DNA of 64,000 nucleotides, taken from NCBI GenBank assembly GCA_025093555.1, contig JAIWNF010000018.1, positions 62,001-126,000 of the forward strand. The letters run 5' to 3'. How positions within the stretch are numbered: the stretch's first letter is position 1; every line of letters begins with the position of its first letter. This stretch comes from Circinella umbellata (Eukaryota > Mucoromycota > Mucoromycetes > Mucorales > Lichtheimiaceae). Shown here one piece after another: positions 58,200 to 64,000 of this stretch. The notes below the pieces were generated by a model. That model was not told where the DNA came from. It searched no databases and saw only the letters and a list, made by a program, of their open reading frames with translations. A program made the translations under genes and the position numbers.

Positions 58200-61167
58200 T
58201 GATGATGATTACAGATAAATGGGGGAGGGGGAAAAAAACTAGTGTTGTTAGAAATTTTTTACATCTTAAATAACACCCTTTATATACTTTTTTATTTGTG
58301 TGTCTTACAAAGCATTTTTTTATATAACCATATAAAAAAAGGGAAAAAAAAAAACAATAAAATGATCTATCGATAATCCGCAGAAAGATCATGTTTGTTA
58401 TTCTCACCCTTTTGTTAGCTAAATGAACAGAGTTGAATAGTAAAATCATCATTATCAAACAGTCGAGAATTATACTTTAACAAGGAGACCTTAGCTATTA
58501 TGTGATATTGCACAAAACAGCTGTAATATAACTTAGTTACCAGTTTCTCCTAATCTCCAAGAATATATTACTTATTAGTTAAAATTGTATTTTCCGTTAA
58601 CAGAGAGAATTAAGTTAACACAGTATTATTTTAATGAAGCTCCCGTAGAAAAGACCATGTATGCATCTAATATCTAAGGCTTTTTTATATAATACAATAT
58701 ATGTATTTTTCTGATTTTGAAGGGAGGAGAAGATTGTGCAGATCCATAATACTTTATTGTTTTATCAATCAATTGGCCAATCGCTCTCCAATAAGTGTAT
58801 ACTTATTTTTCTTTTACTAATGAAGCGCTTGAATTCAACGTTCTATTTATCCTTACAGAGATACAGTCATCATAGACAATATTTGTTTTGAACAGCGTAC
58901 GTAACCAAGGCGTCAATTTACATGGTAGTAGTATAAAATTGTAAATATTGATAAGAAAAATATTTACTGCAAAATTTAATTTATATATTAAAGAGCATGT
59001 ACGATTAAAGTATTTATTTTATTACATTGGACATACATATACATAAAAGAATGAGTGGTTCTTCTCCTTTTTATTCTTTTAAAAGTACAATCTCATCACC
59101 CATTCCAATGAAGTAAAAAAAAATGTATACGTAAAAAATAACTCCTCCGTCACTTTTATCTATAAAGCACCCTCCCCTGCATTGAACGTCTAGGTGCGTA
59201 GCTATTATGAATCTACACTTGCCACATTTTCCTAGACAAAAAAAAAATGAAGAGGAAGAAGGGGTGGGGGAAACTGATTTTAAGAACGGAACATGTAATA
59301 TACATTTTGATAATAGTTACTATCTACGCGAAGGCTGTGGGAGCAAACTTATTTTTTTTACATATATTGTCACTTACGGGGCTTGACCTTTAAAAATTAT
59401 AAATTACGTACCTTGATACTAAATCGATCCCAAGAACCGAAACTTTGAAAAGCGGTTGACACTTTCAGGAGTTGGACTACACAGGCGGTGACTTAATGGA
59501 GACCGATCTGACTTGTACAACTTAAACCGTGATGGCGTGAAATGATGTTTTTTGTAAGTTCTAGAATTTTGCAATATATGCTTGATAGATATTTATTGTT
59601 TTTGATTAAGTTAACTACATGCTACTATTATTATATGTTTTATGAACATACCAAAGCAAACGCTATTCTCGTTCCATCATTATGTGGCAATTGTTACGTA
59701 TGGATGTGATGCTATAAAATAAACTACAGTTATGTACTATACATACAAAATAAAATTATGACTATCCATAGTAAAGAATTATGATGAGCCCACTATGCTG
59801 CCGAATCAAATACCTCAACCATATAATATCTCCAAAAATTAAATGCTAAATATATTCAATATCATTATGCGCTAGAAATGATAAAGTATCATCATGACAT
59901 GCACAAGCTACCTCCATCTATATATATATATTATGTATTACTAGTATTTTTTTATTGGGATACTATATAGAGCTAAATTACAAGGTTTATGAGCGTTTGT
60001 TATACAGGATAGTATAGATTGAAACAAAAAAAAACGTTGAGTATAGTGTCAACAAGGCTGAATACGTATATGTTACTATATTTTATAAATATTCGTTACA
60101 GAACCGAAGCCTTGAAACAAGCGAGATTTATAATAGAAGTATTCAAATTATGGTTTGCTGACATTTTGGTGTTTCCCTACGACGTATTGGATACTAATTC
60201 ATAAGAATACTTATACTCAGTGCTTAAATTATAGGATGGTTTACTCCTGATTGGCGCAACTCCCCCCCCCCAAAAAAAAAAAAAAATCTCGATGCAAGCT
60301 GCAAATTGCGATTCCATTAAGAATTTTTAACATTTCCAAACAAAGGGTGCATAACTGAGAGATTTGCAAAAGCGGGAGGTGCTAAAACGGGGGTTGACTT
60401 GTAGTAACTATAGCACGTAATTAAAAAAATACTGCGCATTTATCAAGATGTGAGATAGATGTATTCATGTTTTGTTACTATTTATCTTTGAAAAAGCAAA
60501 ACATTATTATTACATAAAAGTGAAGTACCAAATATTACATCTATTTTTTAAGCCAGCTTTATATCAATAGTTCTAACAAAAATTTATAAAATTCCTCCTT
60601 ATGTAACTGTGGACTATTAAAAATATATATTAAAGATCCACTAATAATGAGTGAGCTGTTTGGCACATTTAACGTAACTTCACAACGAATGCAAATGAAT
60701 GTCAGTCCATACGTAAAAAGAAGCTGACACCGTACATAGGTTGTTAGAAGCTTACAGCATATATGTAAATCAAAATTTAACTTTACGTAATAAAATAAAA
60801 ATCTCCACGGAAAACTGTATACAGTCCCGTTGCTACGAATATAAATTGTATTGGTACGTATTTGCACCTCTATAAAGTAAATGAGCCAGTATTATTACCA
60901 AAAGATTATTTTTAATTTTCACCCCTATGATGTGAACTGTCATAAAGGAAGCCGATAAAACATGCTAGCAATGTAATATTCAAAAATAGAAGATTTTTTT
61001 TTTTGGATGATTGTAATTAGTGTTATAACTATTGTAGCTTACGTATAAAAATTAAAAGCACTTTTATACTAACATCATCATTATTATTACGTACTATTAT
61101 TGCTATTAATATTTGTATCACCATTATAGTATTACAAACACCCAAATTACGTGATGTCTTGGTGCGC
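58200..61167. other. Gene-poor interval
   Basis: About 3 kb AT-rich. No gene recognised. A short GC-containing block at 60245-60405 (C run, then GGGGGTTGACTTGTA) may be a decayed MITE. Confidence 0.5.
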
Positions 61168-61277
61168 GCAACGACACGTTTGTGTCAAAGCAATGGCATA
61201 TTTATGTCGAAGCTATGGCACATTTCGGTCGAAGCAACAACACGTTCACAACGAAGCAATGATAGATTTACGTCCTT
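61168..61277. repeat. Minisatellite, five diverged 22-bp units
   Basis: Units begin GCAACGACACG, GCAATGGCATA, GCTATGGCACA, GCAACAACACG and GCAATGATAGA and most end in GTCGAA or a variant. The period is exactly 22 across all five. Confidence 0.8.
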
Positions 61278-61765
61278 GCAAATAGTATAAATAGCCCAAA
61301 TTATTTCATATAAATCTTTTCTTCTACAGTTATATCTATCTTTACTTTTCAAATATTTAGTCTCTTAACAGTTAAATAATTGACCTGACAACAGTTTTCT
61401 TTGAGCATAAAGTCACTTAACTCATTACGTATAAAGGTTTATTTTTTGTGGATTCAGACATAATATTCCTGAATACGTATATGGACTCCCACAAGAACCC
61501 AAATTTCTATTTTATTTCGTACACTTTATTATTCAAATATAACTACATATTGTACTATTTCTTTTTTTATGTATTTCATATCTTTATACAAAGTACTTCA
61601 ATTACATATTGAACGTTTTACTATAATACATTATTAAACTGTAAAATAACTATCAGCTTAACGATTATTCGTCCCTTCTTATTTTAGTACTTGTGCTCGT
61701 TCTTACTCTTGTGGTGACTGCTTGTCTTGTGATGATGTCTGTTCTTGTGCTTGTTCTGCTGCTGC
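61278..61765. other. Non-coding interval
   Basis: AT-rich, no gene recognised. A His/Lys/Gln-rich minus reading at 61685-61765 runs on from the small ORF's 3' side in another frame, without its own start. Confidence 0.45.
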
Positions 61766-61939
61766 TCAGTCCCAGAAGTTATTTTCGACAAAACCTTTAG
61801 GGGTATTGGTAATACCGCTTTTAACGCCACTAACGACTTTTATAACAAAGTTTATAACAGGATAAGCTCCCATCACAGCATATCGCTTTGAGATTCGATC
61901 TTGCGGTTCGACTTGAGAATTACTATATATTATCAACAT
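61766..61939 (-). CDS. Candidate 57-residue ORF with a Lys-Arg site
   Basis: ATG at 61939, stop at 61766, uninterrupted. It reads SNSQVEPQDRISKR, then YAVMGAYPVINFVIKVVSGV and ends GFVENNFWD. The Lys-Arg pair would suit Kex2 processing, and an AG at 61923-61924 could also be a splice acceptor from an upstream exon carrying a signal peptide, but no suitable exon was found. Composition is less AT-driven than the surroundings. Not recognised; coding status uncertain. Confidence 0.3.
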   Translation of the reverse strand: MLIIYSNSQVEPQDRISKRYAVMGAYPVINFVIKVVSGVKSGITNTPKGFVENNFWD

Positions 61940-63005
61940 TTTACATACATAAAAAAAGAGAAATTAGGCCTATGAGCGAACTCGAAGAAAGGAATACAAA
62001 GAAAAATATCCAAGTATATATCATAAATGTTAAAGCAATATCTTCTAAGACCCATCATTGGAAACGGGGAATGTGCTAGCAGCATTAAAAAAAATGGAAC
62101 AGATACAATTAAAAGTACCAAATAAGTTATTTTGAGTTGTGTACTTGCAGAACACGTAATTTTTAAATGAATAAAAAGCATATGTTGTAAATATTAGAAT
62201 TTTTTACAGTGTGCAAACTATTGTTTATATACTTTTATTTTTGTATAGACAAAATTATACATCTTCAGTGAAACAAAATACACCGACATATGGCGATTTT
62301 TTTTTACTTATTTTGGAAGAAGGAAATGGGTACGTACAATAAGAGTAGCTTGATAAACCAAGAGTAATTGAAGTTTTACAATACCTAGACGTTCTAATAT
62401 TACGGTGCAAGAAGAGAAGAGATCTATCATAGCATATTTAATTTCAGCTGGTTAACCATAAATGTACATAAGAAGCATACCCTGAGAGTACAGTAGTATA
62501 TTTATCTCATACTCAAGTTTTTCATATATTAAAAAGGAATTAACTTATTCTGCATTTACCCAGCTACTTTTATTTGACTTTTTAACTATAGTAAAGATGA
62601 TTTTTCATTTAACCTAATAAAATAATATATGTATTTAATCTCATTTCCTTCTAAACTTTTCTTTACATCATTTTGACAAAAACTGCTCTCTTATCAATTT
62701 CTCATTACCTTACAAAGTGGTTGCAGCTAATAAACGTATTCCCAACAAAAAATTTGGGAGCCTATGTTAAAATAATAATCCCTTAGTGATTACAAATATT
62801 ATATTATCTTCAAAACAAAAAAAAATTTGCATGAATTCTCATGTAACCCAGGAACAGTAGTAGCTTCAGGTTAGTGATTCTGAAACATATGAATTACACA
62901 CTCCGCAATAAAAAATTAAAAAAGTTGTCAATGGCAGCCACAAGCATTTTGATTTTTGTCATTAACTATCTTTCTCTCTTTTTTTTTTTGGTCTTTTTGA
63001 TAGTC
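61940..63005. other. Intergenic region before TRM11
   Basis: 1.07 kb AT-rich, no gene recognised; T-rich just before the ATG at 63006. Confidence 0.55.
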
Positions 63006-64000
63006 ATGCCAACCTACTTGATTCAATTTGCTCAGGTCCGTTCAGTTTTATGGACATATTTAATATAATTTAAGACTTTTATTTGGTTTATTTATCTATT
63101 TATCTATTTTGTTTAGTCTCACGAAGAATTTCGCTTACCCGAGTTACTCTCTTTGGCAAAACTCGAAAGAATCAATTTAGAATGCGACCAAGACAAATAT
63201 AGACTTGATGTAATTAGAAATTTATATTGACTATAGGAAGAAAAGTATATAGAGTAATAGGGTGTCTGATACAGTTCATATATACACATGCTTTTTATTA
63301 CTATTATTTAGAATCCATATTTCAAAATCACATTAGATTCTGATGAAGATGCACGAAAACTGATTCGACGTTCCATATTGATCAAGTATGTAAAATTGAA
63401 AGCAATGACGTTAATAGAGGATATATATGGATATGTGAATTTGATGAGAGAAGTCTGGATCGAAAAAATTCAATTTTTTAACATTGGGTTATACATAGAA
63501 ACATTTATGCACTTTGGGCAGAAGGCAATACATATGAAGAAGTCCATACACAAGTCAAGGATCAACCTGAACTTTGGGTAATTTAAGCAATTATTGAATG
63601 AGAAGAATATATATTTTATTAAAAAAAGATACACAAAAACTCTAACATCTGATACGGTTGCTGGAAAATAGAATGGAAAATACGACGATGTATCATTTAA
63701 ATTCACAGTGTCTGCTTTTGGATCAACTGTCACTGTTCAACAACAACGCGATGTTATCAATTCATTCTCATACCTTGGTTTTAATGGACCTATTTCAATG
63801 AAGAATCCAGATTATCGATTTTGTGTTATGGAAGATTATGGCGGAGGACCACCCGTTATTGGCGTTGAACCTACAAGAAAATGGATTTATATGGGCGTTA
63901 TGGTAAAAAAAAAAAAGATCAAATAATAGTATATATATATATATATTTAAAGCTTTGTGAACAATGAAGGGTTTTCTTTATTAAACAAACTGTAAAATAT
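63006..64000 (+). CDS. TRM11: tRNA (guanine-10-N2) methyltransferase catalytic subunit TRM11, 5' part
   Basis: Start of the catalytic subunit of the Trm11-Trm112 complex that methylates G10 of tRNA. Exons seen: 63006-63035, 63117-63209, 63312-63385, 63499-63577, 63672-63902; the gene runs past the window edge in an intron. The N-terminal domain is diagnostic: MPTYLIQFAQ, then SHEEFRLPELLSLAKLERIN, NPYFKITLDSDEDARKLIRR, SILIKNIYALWAEGNTYEEV, then FKFTVSAFGSTVTVQQQRDV and MKNPDYRFCVMEDYGG (THUMP-like region before the methyltransferase fold). All splices keep frame. The first intron has an unusual GTCCG donor. The SAM-binding core lies beyond the window, so catalysis cannot be assessed here. 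Confidence 0.9.

Noticed and set aside
60245..60405. MITE with C-run and GGGGGTTGACTTGTA end
   Set aside because: Only one end is clear and no convincing inverted partner was seen; mentioned only in the gap entry.
1..64000. CRISPR arrays, bacterial operons, rRNA or tRNA genes
   Set aside because: None seen; the intron-rich AT-rich eukaryotic structure excludes bacterial features, and no tRNA T-arm/B-box with a matching fold was recognised by eye.

Overview
The window looks like nuclear DNA of an early-diverging filamentous fungus of the Mucoromycota, probably Mucorales-like. The reasons are AT-rich sequence, many short GT-AG introns (about 50-150 nt), pyrimidine-rich tracts just before start codons, and gene families such as a Kre9/Knh1-like wall protein, an Isc1-type phospholipase and fungal-type rhomboid and ammonium transporters. 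The family calls come from reading translated exons by eye; no search was run. LAYOUT. 1-7.9 kb holds two tandem amino-acid permeases whose five internal exons have identical lengths. 9.6-26.4 kb is an ordinary gene-rich stretch: an Alba-domain protein, a rhomboid protease, an Isc1/neutral sphingomyelinase, a TMEM254-like membrane protein, a small secreted Kre9-like protein, a WD40 protein of the Asa1/GNB1L type, an ammonium transporter and a glutamine-synthetase-like protein. 26.4-32.4 kb is sparse: a tiny CCHC zinc-knuckle gene and IMP4. 32.5-50 kb is a transposon island: a broken Tc1/mariner element directly upstream of IMP4, a MULE/FAR1-type transposase followed by a broken OTU-protease-like ORF, a decayed LINE reverse transcriptase, and a 3.7-kb foldback with 1.2-kb inverted arms around an inverted MULE fragment. 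Each foldback arm carries a copy of an unrecognised multi-exon gene ('gene A'), and a third, decayed copy lies nearby. 50.4-58.2 kb returns to single-copy genes: a long Ser/RS-rich protein with an AF4/AFF-like C-terminus, a PPxY two-helix membrane protein, the COX IV/COX5 subunit of cytochrome oxidase, and a secreted protein with a long Asp/Lys tail. 58.2-63.0 kb is mostly empty, with a 22-bp minisatellite and one small ORF. The 5' part of TRM11 (tRNA guanosine-10 N2-methyltransferase subunit) runs off the right edge. FUNCTION. Nitrogen acquisition recurs: two amino-acid permeases, an ammonium transporter with GATA-type sites upstream, and a glutamine-synthetase-like gene 1.4 kb further on the same strand. 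RNA and ribosome biogenesis is represented by Alba, IMP4 and TRM11, and lipid and membrane signalling by Isc1 and rhomboid. The most unusual features are gene structures. One start codon is itself split by an intron (Alba). One start exon consists of ATG only (IMP4). A probable one-base homopolymer lesion follows the ATG of the glutamine-synthetase-like gene. A GC-AG intron is a multiple of three and has no stop (Asa1-like). A 16-nt microexon encodes half of a zinc knuckle.
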